From Mycolicibacterium parafortuitum (lineage in GTDB: Bacteria; Actinomycetota; Actinomycetes; Mycobacteriales; Mycobacteriaceae), in the NCBI RefSeq assembly GCF_010725485.1, contig NZ_AP022598.1, forward strand, positions 1,550,001 to 1,614,000: a stretch of DNA of 64,000 bases, written 5' to 3'. The position numbers were made by a program, and so were the translations under genes. The first letter of the stretch is position 1; the number at the start of each line of letters is the position of its first letter. Shown here piece after piece: positions 24,722 to 31,911 of the stretch. The notes beneath the pieces are model-generated. The model worked only from the letters and a program-made list of their open reading frames with translations, had not been told where the DNA came from and searched no databases.

Positions 24722-25523
24722 CGCCGGCGCGTTCGGGGCCGACCGGCTGTGGATCGGCACCAGCTGGAAGATGAACAAGGGCCTCGACGAGTCCCGTCGA
24801 TACATCCGCGGATTGCGCGACTACGTGCAGTCCACCCCGCTTCCGGGAGTCCAGCCGTTCATCATCCCGTCGTTCACCGCGGTGACGACCGTCCGCGAGG
24901 AACTGGGCGCCGATTCCCCGGTGCTGCTCGGGGTGCAGAACGCGCACTGGGAAGACGAAGGTGCCTGGACCGGTGAGGTTTCCGTCGCCCAGGCGAAGGA
25001 CGCCGGAGCCCAGCTGGTCGAGATCGGGCATTCCGAGCGACGTGAGCATTTCGGTGAAACCGTGGAGACCACCCGGCGCAAGGTGGCGGCCACACTGGCT
25101 CACGGCTTGATGCCGCTGCTGTGCATCGGCGAGAGCGCCGAGACGAAACAGGCCGGCGGGTCATCACGATTCATCCTGGACCAGGCGGCAGGCGCACTCG
25201 ACGGCCTCGCCGACGAACAGTTGCGGCGCGTGCTCATCGCCTACGAGCCGATCTGGGCGATCGGCGAGCACGGGCGGCCGGCCACCGTCGAGGAGCTACG
25301 CCGGCCGTTCGCCGACTTGGCCCGTGAATACGGCGGTCGCACAAGCGGATTGCTCTACGGCGGGTCGGTGAACCTGGACAATGCCCAGGAGCTGCTCGGA
25401 ATCGAGCATGTCAGCGGGTTGTTCATCGGTCGCGCCGCCTGGCAGCTGCCCGGTTACCTGCGGATCCTCGAGATCGCCGCCGCCCACGCGACCGTCACCG
25501 CGGCGGATCCCCACGCCAGCTGA
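24714..25523 (+). CDS. lerI: Triosephosphate-isomerase homologue, predicted L-erythrulose 1-phosphate isomerase
   Basis: 269 residues. Catalytic residues of the TIM family are in place: Lys19 (SWKMN), His106 (EIGHSERR) and Glu178 (AYEPIWAIGE), with the phosphate loop YGGSVNLDNA. The canonical G-N-W-K is T-S-W-K here, so Asn is replaced by Ser17, an unusual change in true triosephosphate isomerases. By analogy with the erythritol/threitol pathway of M. smegmatis, it should interconvert L-erythrulose 1-phosphate and D-erythrulose 4-phosphate. The housekeeping tpiA is expected beside gapA-pgk, not here. The GTG start overlaps the RpiB-like gene; the 3' end overlaps the convergent gene by 29 nt. 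Confidence 0.83.
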   Translation: MTDAGAFGADRLWIGTSWKMNKGLDESRRYIRGLRDYVQSTPLPGVQPFIIPSFTAVTTVREELGADSPVLLGVQNAHWEDEGAWTGEVSVAQAKDAGAQLVEIGHSERREHFGETVETTRRKVAATLAHGLMPLLCIGESAETKQAGGSSRFILDQAAGALDGLADEQLRRVLIAYEPIWAIGEHGRPATVEELRRPFADLAREYGGRTSGLLYGGSVNLDNAQELLGIEHVSGLFIGRAAWQLPGYLRILEIAAAHATVTAADPHAS

Positions 25524-27420
25524 AGCTGTTGACGTACTTGCCCATATCCAGCGCGAGCTGAAGATTGGCCGCCGACGGCTTGCCCGAGCCGAAGTCGGGG
25601 CCGAATGCCCGATAGGGACCCACCGCGCCGGCGATCAGGGCCACGTCGTTCTTGACCGCGACCATCACCAGGACGCGCATCCGGGTCGCACTGCTCATCG
25701 CGCCCTGCGGCCAGAGATCCGCGGCGTATCCGTAGCCCGGCTGATAGCCGACCATCGTGTTCGGGATCTCGTAGGCGCTCTTGGTGTCCGGGAACGTCTC
25801 GTTGACCAGCGCGACGGCGATCTCCTGTGCGGTGCGGCCTCCGGCGGGACGGCTGAACAGCTGCATCGTGCCGCCGTCACCGGCCTTCAGCACCGCGGTG
25901 ATCCCGTCGGCATGCGTGGTGACCTCATAGGCCGACCCGTCCGCGGGGTAGGAGACCGAGAACGATCCGTCGGCCGCAGTGAACCGCGGGTTGACCTCCA
26001 CCGACCGGTTCATCGGCGGACTCCCGCAGTCGGGCGGGCAGGCATACCGCGCCGCGGGCTTGGTGATCAGCCCCGACAACGCCACCAGGCTGCCGGCCAG
26101 TACGGCGATCGCGATCGCGAGCGCCGACATCACGGCGCGCAGCGACATCCCGGGCCTCGGTTCGGGTGCCTCGAATGTCCCGGAGTGGATGGAGTAGCCG
26201 GGTTGCAAACCGACCACGATCTGGCCGGGCGCGGGTGTGTCGGCCAGTCGGATGGGGCGCTCTTCCCGCAGCGCGCGCCGCTCGCGCCGGGAGCACGCAT
26301 GCATCGCGGCGCCGCATCGGGCGCAGAACGGGGCATCGGGCACAACGTGATCGCACTCGACACACAGGATCGGTTCGTCGCCCTGGTACTGGTCTTTCGC
26401 CTCGTGCAGCAGCGCGAGTTGCAGTCCGACCCGTAGCGCGAACAGCGCCATCGCGGTGAGCATCAGATGCAGTGCCAGCTGGCCCCATTGGGGCAGACGC
26501 GCGATATCGATCACGCCCACCGAGGCGTAGATGGCCACGACCACGGCGGCGATGAGGACCAGCACCGCCCGCACGACGCCTCGGTGCTGGTTGACCTTGG
26601 TCGGAGGCCGCGTGAACCACAGTGCGGTGCCCACCAGACCACCGACCGCGACCGCAGTCAGCGGCATGGCGATACCACGGACGCCGGCCTCGACGAGCAG
26701 GCCGTCCAGCGGGCGTACCCGGTTGATCATCCCGGTGGTGAACTGGGGCGCGAGCCGGGTCAGCGTCGCCGCCGCCGTGAAGGACAACGCACCCAGCGCC
26801 CCGACGACGTAGCCGTCCAACGCTTCCCGGTCGCTTCGCCACAGCCGGCGCGCCGCCAACGCCGGGGCCAGCATCAGCAGCATGCTGCCGAGCGGCACCG
26901 CGATCCCCTCCCGGAGGACCCGGGTGGCGGCGATCCCCGCGCCGAGAGGGACGCCGTACGCGCGTGCGACCGCCGCGCCGGTCAGCAGCGCCCATCCGAC
27001 ACCCAGGGAGACGCCGAGCGCAACGGTCACTATCGCGGCACCGCGCGGCATGTCCTGCAATACACCGGATTCCCGCAGATACAGCACGAACAGCACAGGC
27101 AGGCCGAGCGACGCGACCGCGATGAGCGCCGCAGGCATCCGCAGCAGCGTCGCTGCCGTCAGTGCCGCCGCGATCAACCCGAGGGCGAACAGGAACACGG
27201 TGCGACCCCGCGGGGTCAGGTGCGGGAAAAGGGAACTGGTCAGCGCCGGCGTCATCAGCCGTTGCCCGGAGGCGGCGCCGAAGGTCCGCGCTCGCAGCCA
27301 GTGCGGGCCGTCCCCGCCGCGGTGCTCGGCCAGCGGCACCCCGCAAAGCCCGCAGTACTCCCCCGCGGGGACGTCCGCCTGGCAGACGGGGCATTCCACC
27401 ATGCCGGTAGGGCTACTCAT
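25495..27420 (-). CDS. Zinc-ribbon polytopic membrane protein of unknown function
   Basis: 641 residues. An N-terminal zinc ribbon (CPVCQADVPAGEYCGLCGVP) is followed by about ten hydrophobic segments (about 45-330), a second zinc ribbon (CVECDHVVPDAPFCARCG), one more membrane helix and a C-terminal extracytoplasmic domain of about 180 residues. That domain contains DGSFSVSYPADGSAYEVTTH and resembles lipoprotein-like substrate domains. No enzyme motif is seen. ATG 27420 has GAAGG 5 nt upstream; an in-frame ATG at 27459 overlapping the protease stop by 8 nt is an alternative start. It sits directly downstream of the sedolisin gene, so coordinated function at the envelope is likely. Confidence 0.7.
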   Translation of the reverse strand: MSSPTGMVECPVCQADVPAGEYCGLCGVPLAEHRGGDGPHWLRARTFGAASGQRLMTPALTSSLFPHLTPRGRTVFLFALGLIAAALTAATLLRMPAALIAVASLGLPVLFVLYLRESGVLQDMPRGAAIVTVALGVSLGVGWALLTGAAVARAYGVPLGAGIAATRVLREGIAVPLGSMLLMLAPALAARRLWRSDREALDGYVVGALGALSFTAAATLTRLAPQFTTGMINRVRPLDGLLVEAGVRGIAMPLTAVAVGGLVGTALWFTRPPTKVNQHRGVVRAVLVLIAAVVVAIYASVGVIDIARLPQWGQLALHLMLTAMALFALRVGLQLALLHEAKDQYQGDEPILCVECDHVVPDAPFCARCGAAMHACSRRERRALREERPIRLADTPAPGQIVVGLQPGYSIHSGTFEAPEPRPGMSLRAVMSALAIAIAVLAGSLVALSGLITKPAARYACPPDCGSPPMNRSVEVNPRFTAADGSFSVSYPADGSAYEVTTHADGITAVLKAGDGGTMQLFSRPAGGRTAQEIAVALVNETFPDTKSAYEIPNTMVGYQPGYGYAADLWPQGAMSSATRMRVLVMVAVKNDVALIAGAVGPYRAFGPDFGSGKPSAANLQLALDMGKYVNSFSWRGDPPR

Positions 27421-27451
27421 CGGTACCTTCGCTTCTTCGCGCGAGCGCTCA

Positions 27452-29056
27452 TCAGGCATTCACCTTCTGAGCCAGCAGCAGGTTCCGCACCAGGTTGTCG
27501 ACGTCCGGGGTGCCGAGCCCGGTCACCAGGTCATAGCCCGGCCCGGCATGGTCAACGGCGTTGCCGCCCAACGTGACATCGCGGTAGGACGGTCGGGGAG
27601 CGCCTTCGGCGATGCGGTACAGCAGCGGGTTGATGTCGCCGATGAGGGAGCCGCCGTGCTCCAGCAGGTACTGGTTCATCACCGCGGTCAGACCGGCCCA
27701 GATCGGTGCGGACTGCGAGGTGCCGCCGCCGACCACGACCTGGTCGTTGATCACGATCTTCACGCCGGTGAACGGGTCGGCGACGGCGGCGACATCCGGC
27801 GTCATCCGCTTCCCGGCATGGCGTTCCGGCGGCACCGCGGCGGACGCCACCTGCTGCCACGGTGGCATGTCGAACAAGGCGGAGACACCGCCACCGGTGC
27901 CCTGCGACAGCGGCACGTCGAACCAGGTCTGCTCGGACACCCACGTCCCGTCCGCTGCGGTGGACAACGTGGTGCCACCGACGCTGGTCATCTCCGGCAG
28001 CGACGCGATCGAGTCGAGGCCGATGTCCTGCTCGCTCGGTGGCGAGGACCAGTCCTGACCGCCGCGGCACTCCATGCCGGCGAGATCACCGCTCGCGTTG
28101 TAGGCGGTGGTGCCGTGCGATTGCGCGGTCCGCAGCGCGGATCGCACCGGGGCCAGGTCCGCGGCGGTGATGAGCCGGTCGCAACCCCAGCCGATCGAGA
28201 AGCTCCACACCGCACCGGGGAACCGGCGATCGGTGTCTTCGAGCATCTCGCCGATCCGGCGGTAGCCGCCGTCGCCTTCGACGGTCGGCCGGGCGTTCAC
28301 CACCACCTTGCGGGCGTCGGGGGCGAGGGCGTGGGCAACCTGCAGATCCATCGACGACTCGGCACGCGCCTCGCCGGGCAATCCGCCGACGATCTCCGGG
28401 ATCAACGGCGGCAGTCCGTTCATCGCGGTGAACGCGTCGAGGTCGGACTGACGGAACGAATCGAAGGCGAAGATCACGATGGTGGTCCCTTTGCCGGTGA
28501 ACCCGGCCTTCGCCAACTCGCCGGCGTTGTAGGTGTTCAGCAGCGCATCCGGGCCGAGCCCGCGATCGGGCACGTCCAGCGGGAAGTTGTCCGGACGCGA
28601 CATCCGGTGCGGCAGGTAGCTGAGGATCCGGCCGGTCTCGGCCACCTCCCCGCGTAGGTGGCCCGGCACCGCCGGCTGCTGCGGGGACGCATAGAAGTAC
28701 TGCCCCTTGCGGCCCCGGTAGTTGTGGACGGAGACGTCGAACGCCTGCCCGACGGCATCAGGCGTCCCTTCGATGACCGCCCAGTCGTCACCCGGCCGCC
28801 ACCGCACCGACAGGGTGCGCTCCCGGGCCCAGTCGATCAGCTCCGCGGGTCGCGACGGGGCGGTCAGACCGACGGTGAACTCGATCTTCGGGTCGCGCGC
28901 CGGTCCGAGATCGGTGGATGCGCCGAGCAGCGAGGCGTACGGGCCCGCAATGCGCCTGTCCCCAAGCACGACATCACGCGCTGACGGGTCGCTACCCGTC
29001 AGCGCCGCTGCGAGGAGCAGGAGGACCGTCAGCGTGCGCGCAATCACCGTGGTCAT
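27452..29056 (-). CDS. Sedolisin (S53 family) serine-carboxyl peptidase
   Basis: 534 residues. A signal peptide covers about 1-22, the pro-kumamolisin activation domain about 40-150, and the protease about 165-530. The full catalytic set of S53 peptidases is present: Glu233 and Asp237 (E-S-S-M-D), oxyanion Asp324 (SGDL) and nucleophile Ser447 (GGGTSQSAP). The C-terminal DVTLGG and GYDLVTGLGTPD segments form the calcium site. It should be an acid-active, self-processed exported endopeptidase. A 13-Thr lipoprotein gene precedes it by 51 bp and the zinc-ribbon membrane protein follows, all on one strand. Confidence 0.9.
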   Translation of the reverse strand: MTTVIARTLTVLLLLAAALTGSDPSARDVVLGDRRIAGPYASLLGASTDLGPARDPKIEFTVGLTAPSRPAELIDWARERTLSVRWRPGDDWAVIEGTPDAVGQAFDVSVHNYRGRKGQYFYASPQQPAVPGHLRGEVAETGRILSYLPHRMSRPDNFPLDVPDRGLGPDALLNTYNAGELAKAGFTGKGTTIVIFAFDSFRQSDLDAFTAMNGLPPLIPEIVGGLPGEARAESSMDLQVAHALAPDARKVVVNARPTVEGDGGYRRIGEMLEDTDRRFPGAVWSFSIGWGCDRLITAADLAPVRSALRTAQSHGTTAYNASGDLAGMECRGGQDWSSPPSEQDIGLDSIASLPEMTSVGGTTLSTAADGTWVSEQTWFDVPLSQGTGGGVSALFDMPPWQQVASAAVPPERHAGKRMTPDVAAVADPFTGVKIVINDQVVVGGGTSQSAPIWAGLTAVMNQYLLEHGGSLIGDINPLLYRIAEGAPRPSYRDVTLGGNAVDHAGPGYDLVTGLGTPDVDNLVRNLLLAQKVNA

Positions 29057-29107
29057 CGGCCGGCACGAACACCGGGTGTGCCCGGACCGGGTCCGGGCAC
29101 ACCGAGG

Positions 29108-29377
29108 TTACTGACCGTACTTGTCGCGGTTCGGGTTGTGCGTGGGCTGAGGAGCCACCACGGGAGGAGTGAAGATGCCCGAGACATCCGGGTTGGGGGC
29201 CTTCTCGGTCGGGCTCAGCGGCGGCGTCGTGGTCGTCGTCGTCGTCGTGGTCGTGGTGGTCGTTTCTTCCGGTGCTTCGCTCTCGGTGCTGCAAGATGCG
29301 GTGAAGCCGATCATGGCGAGGACGGCTGTACCGCCCACCGCTAGCGAGATGCGACGACCCAGACGGTTCATGGCCAT
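29108..29377 (-). CDS. Small secreted lipoprotein with poly-threonine tract
   Basis: 89 residues. The signal peptide ends in a lipobox (FTASC), so the mature protein is anchored through Cys near residue 29. The short mature chain is low complexity: Ser/Glu-rich, then 13 consecutive Thr, then Pro-rich to KYGQ. No folded domain is evident; it may be a flexible surface tether, and the Thr run could be glycosylated. GAAGGA lies 7 nt upstream of ATG 29377 (MAMNRLG); a second ATG lies two codons on. It sits directly upstream of the sedolisin gene on the same strand. Confidence 0.7.
   Translation of the reverse strand: MAMNRLGRRISLAVGGTAVLAMIGFTASCSTESEAPEETTTTTTTTTTTTTPPLSPTEKAPNPDVSGIFTPPVVAPQPTHNPNRDKYGQ
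29225..29263. repeat. 39-bp CGT/GGT trinucleotide tract encoding 13 threonines
   Basis: Thirteen consecutive triplets, CGT or GGT on the + strand (ACG or ACC on the coding strand), form an imperfect microsatellite inside the lipoprotein gene. Such tracts can change by whole codons through replication slippage without breaking the frame. Confidence 0.85.
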
Positions 29378-29519
29378 GTTCGGTCCTTCTGTCGGAAAAC
29401 CGGTGAACCTCCCCATCGTAGGAGGAAACCGGGGATCAGGTGCGGTAACCCCTCACCCGACCCCCGGTGGGGAGGGGAATGATCAAGCCACGGCCGGAGG
29501 AACTTTCGCCGGCCACCGG

Positions 29520-30311
29520 CTATCCGGCCTGGACCTGACCGCCGTCGACGACGAGATTGCCGGCCGTGATCCACGCGGCTCTGTCGGAGGCCAGGAACGC
29601 GATCGCCTCGGCGATGTCGGCGGGTTCACCCTTGCGGCCCAGAGGAATCGACCCGCCACCGGCCTCTGGACCGTTGCCGCCCGCGGCGGTCAGCGTCAGC
29701 CGGATGGCGTCGGCCCCCGGGGAGTTGACGTTGCCGGGGGTAACGGTGTTCACGCGCACGCCCCGGGGACCGGCCTCGGCGGCGAGGCCCCGGGTGTAGG
29801 TCGTGAGCGCCGATTTGGCGGCCGCGTAGTGCAGCATCGGCGGAGGCGGACTCAGTGTGACCGCCGAAGCCACATTGATGATGGAGCCTCTGCCGTTGGC
29901 GTACATCGCAGGCAGCAACGCGGCGTTGAGGCGGACGGCAGCCAGGAAGTTGATATTGAGGTCGTTGATCCATTCGTCGTCCGGTATGGCGAGCACACCG
30001 CCGGGGTAGGCGGTCGATGCCCCGGCGTTGTTGACGAGGATGTCCACCTCGCCGAGGACCTCGATAGCGCGAGCGGCGAGATGCTCGACCCCGGCGGCGG
30101 TGGCGACGTCGGCGACGATGTACTCCACACCCGGCGGCAGCGACTCCGGCTGTGACCGGCCCGACGTGACGACGCGGGCCCCGCCCTGAACGAACCGGGC
30201 GACGGTGGCCGCGCCGATCCCCTTGCTGCCACCGGTGATGACGGCGGTCTTGCCCTTGAGGTCCGGCACACCGGTGGTCTCCACCGTCGGCGCGACAACT
30301 GCGGAAGTCAT
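29520..30311 (-). CDS. Short-chain dehydrogenase/reductase
   Basis: 263 residues. TGGSKGIGAATVARF gives the cofactor loop, NNAGAST the central strand, and Ser (NVASAVTLS) with Tyr-x-x-x-Lys (YAAAK) the catalytic residues. The C-terminal ITAGNLVVDGGQ is typical of the FabG-like classical subfamily. Substrate unknown. ATG 30311 is preferred because AAGGAG lies 9 nt upstream, while ATG 30320 is directly fused to that Shine-Dalgarno. It is divergent from a TetR gene, with a 24-bp palindrome in the intergenic region that probably gives repression by that TetR. Confidence 0.88.
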   Translation of the reverse strand: MTSAVVAPTVETTGVPDLKGKTAVITGGSKGIGAATVARFVQGGARVVTSGRSQPESLPPGVEYIVADVATAAGVEHLAARAIEVLGEVDILVNNAGASTAYPGGVLAIPDDEWINDLNINFLAAVRLNAALLPAMYANGRGSIINVASAVTLSPPPPMLHYAAAKSALTTYTRGLAAEAGPRGVRVNTVTPGNVNSPGADAIRLTLTAAGGNGPEAGGGSIPLGRKGEPADIAEAIAFLASDRAAWITAGNLVVDGGQVQAG

Positions 30312-30337
30312 GAAAAGCATCTCCTTCGAACTCAGAT

Positions 30338-30421
30338 GTTCTGTACTGACTAGTACAGAACAGGGCGCGCCGCTATTCCCGAATCCGGGTTATGTACCGA
30401 AATGTCATAAACGGGTATTCT
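30338..30421. promoter_or_regulatory. TetR operator and leaderless TetR promoter
   Basis: GTTCTGTACT (30338-30347) and AGTACAGAAC (30352-30361) form a perfect 10-bp inverted repeat with a 4-bp centre, 26 bp upstream of the SDR start. On the + strand a -10-like TATTCT (30416-30421) lies 6 nt before the TetR ATG at 30428, consistent with a leaderless transcript. Confidence 0.65.
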
Positions 30422-30427
30422 CGACTC

Positions 30428-31021
30428 ATGGCACGTCCGCGTAAGTTCGACGAAGCGCAGGTCGTCGCGGCCAGTCGGGATGTGTTCTGGAACCAGGGTT
30501 ACGCCGCGACGAGTATCGACGACCTCAGCGCTGCAACGGGTTTGGGCCGCGGCAGCTTCTACAAGGCCTTCGGTGACAAGCACAGCATGTTCTTGCGCGG
30601 CCTTGAGCTGTACTGTACCGACGCCGTCGACGGCATCCGTGCCGAGTTACGCGATCCCGATCTGACCGCCTACGAGCGACTGGTCGCGCATCTGCACAGG
30701 GTAGCCGCGGGCGCGGCCTCCGACACCGAACTGCGCGGCTGCCTGCTGGCCAAGAGCGCGTCCGAACTGTCCTCCGTCGACCCGGATGTCGCCAAGCTGA
30801 CCAAGCGCACGCTGGACATCTGGCTGCGGGAACTGACCGCGACGGTCCGCGCCGCCCAGGCCGACGGCGACATTCCGGCCGACGCCGACCCCAAGAGGCT
30901 GGCCAGCCTGCTCCTGGCGGTGCTGCGTGGGATAGAGGCGCTGCGCAAGGGTGGCGCTTCGGCGGCCACCGTGAAAGCCGCCGCCGAGCAGGCCGTTGCG
31001 CTGCTCGGTGCAGGCGCGTAG
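30428..31021 (+). CDS. TetR-family repressor
   Basis: 197 residues. The DNA-binding domain reads MARPRKFDEAQVVAASRDVF, then ATSIDDLSAATGLGRGSFYKAFGDKHSMF, as in the TetR_N family that often controls adjacent oxidoreductases. The C-terminal half has RGCLLAKSASELSSVDPDVA, a segment common in this subfamily, with a buried cysteine near 100. ATG 30428 directly follows the promoter; in-frame upstream codons from 30392 precede it. Its palindromic operator lies between it and the SDR, so autoregulation and SDR control are likely; the next SDR downstream is on the same strand. Confidence 0.88.
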   Translation: MARPRKFDEAQVVAASRDVFWNQGYAATSIDDLSAATGLGRGSFYKAFGDKHSMFLRGLELYCTDAVDGIRAELRDPDLTAYERLVAHLHRVAAGAASDTELRGCLLAKSASELSSVDPDVAKLTKRTLDIWLRELTATVRAAQADGDIPADADPKRLASLLLAVLRGIEALRKGGASAATVKAAAEQAVALLGAGA

Positions 31022-31044
31022 CGCCTGAGAGTATTGCCAAAGAC

Positions 31045-31058
31045 TGGTCGATCGATCA
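31045..31058. promoter_or_regulatory. Near-palindrome upstream of mycofactocin-type SDR
   Basis: TGGTCGATCGATCA (31045-31058) is a 14-bp palindrome with one mismatched pair, 11 bp before the SDR start at 31069. A TetR-type operator is possible; no promoter elements are clear around it. Confidence 0.35.
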
Positions 31059-31068
31059 AGCTGGCGCC

Positions 31069-31884
31069 ATGGGCAAGCTCGACGGCAAGGTCGCTTTCAT
31101 CACCGGTGCGGCGCGGGGTCAGGGGCGTGCGCATGCGGTGCGGTTGGCCGAGGAAGGCGCGGACGTCATCGCGGTCGACGTGTGCGCGCAGTACGCCACC
31201 GTCGTCTATCCGATGTCGCGGCCGGAGGACCTGGCCGAGACGGTGCGCCTGGTCGAGGCCCAGGGCCGGCGAATCGTGGCGAGCGAGGCCGATGTCTGCG
31301 ACGTCGCGGCACTACAGAAGGCTTTCGACGAAGGGGCGGCCGAACTCGGCGGTGTGGACATCGTGGTGGCCAATGCCGGGATCGGCCCCGGCGGGCAGAC
31401 CACCGAGGACGAGCAGTGGGACGACGTGGTCGACGTCAATCTCAAAGGGGTGTGGAACACCCTGCGCGTCTCGGTCCCGACGATGCTGACCCAGGACCGC
31501 GGCGGGTCGATCATCCTGACCAGTTCGACTGGCGGACTCATCGGCACACCCGTCGTCAACGGCGGCATGATCGCCTATACCGCGGCCAAGCACGGCGTGG
31601 TCGGAATCATGCGGGCATACGCGAACTATCTTGCCCCGCACCATATCCGGGTGAACAGCATTGCGCCGACGACCGTTGCGACGCCGATGGCCAACAATGG
31701 CGACCTGAGCATGCTCAAGAAGTACGAACCCGCGATCGCCCGTTCGCTGGAGAACGCGATGCCCGTCGATTACGTCGAGGCGCGCGACGTCGCCAACGCT
31801 GTCGCCTGGCTGGCCTCCGACGACGCGCGCTACGTCACCGGCACCGTCGTCCCCGTGGATGCCGGACTGCTCAACAAACGTTAG
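31069..31884 (+). CDS. Mycofactocin-coupled short-chain dehydrogenase
   Basis: 271 residues. The start MGKLDGKVAFITGAARGQGR, then HAVRLAEEGADVIAVDVC and a long insertion before the NAG motif (VVANAGIGPGG), is the pattern of the carveol-dehydrogenase-like SDRs associated with mycofactocin. These keep NAD tightly bound and pass electrons to the peptide-derived redox carrier. The catalytic Ser (LTSSTGG) and Tyr-x-x-x-Lys (YTAAK) are present. It probably oxidises a secondary or terpenoid alcohol. No mycofactocin biosynthesis gene lies in the window. Confidence 0.85.
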   Translation: MGKLDGKVAFITGAARGQGRAHAVRLAEEGADVIAVDVCAQYATVVYPMSRPEDLAETVRLVEAQGRRIVASEADVCDVAALQKAFDEGAAELGGVDIVVANAGIGPGGQTTEDEQWDDVVDVNLKGVWNTLRVSVPTMLTQDRGGSIILTSSTGGLIGTPVVNGGMIAYTAAKHGVVGIMRAYANYLAPHHIRVNSIAPTTVATPMANNGDLSMLKKYEPAIARSLENAMPVDYVEARDVANAVAWLASDDARYVTGTVVPVDAGLLNKR

Positions 31885-31911
31885 CTCGGGGATGCCGCGC
31901 CGGTAGCACCG

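Noticed and set aside
29169..30155. Plus-strand frame with a poly-valine stretch
   Set aside because: It is the antisense reading of the poly-threonine lipoprotein and the SDR.
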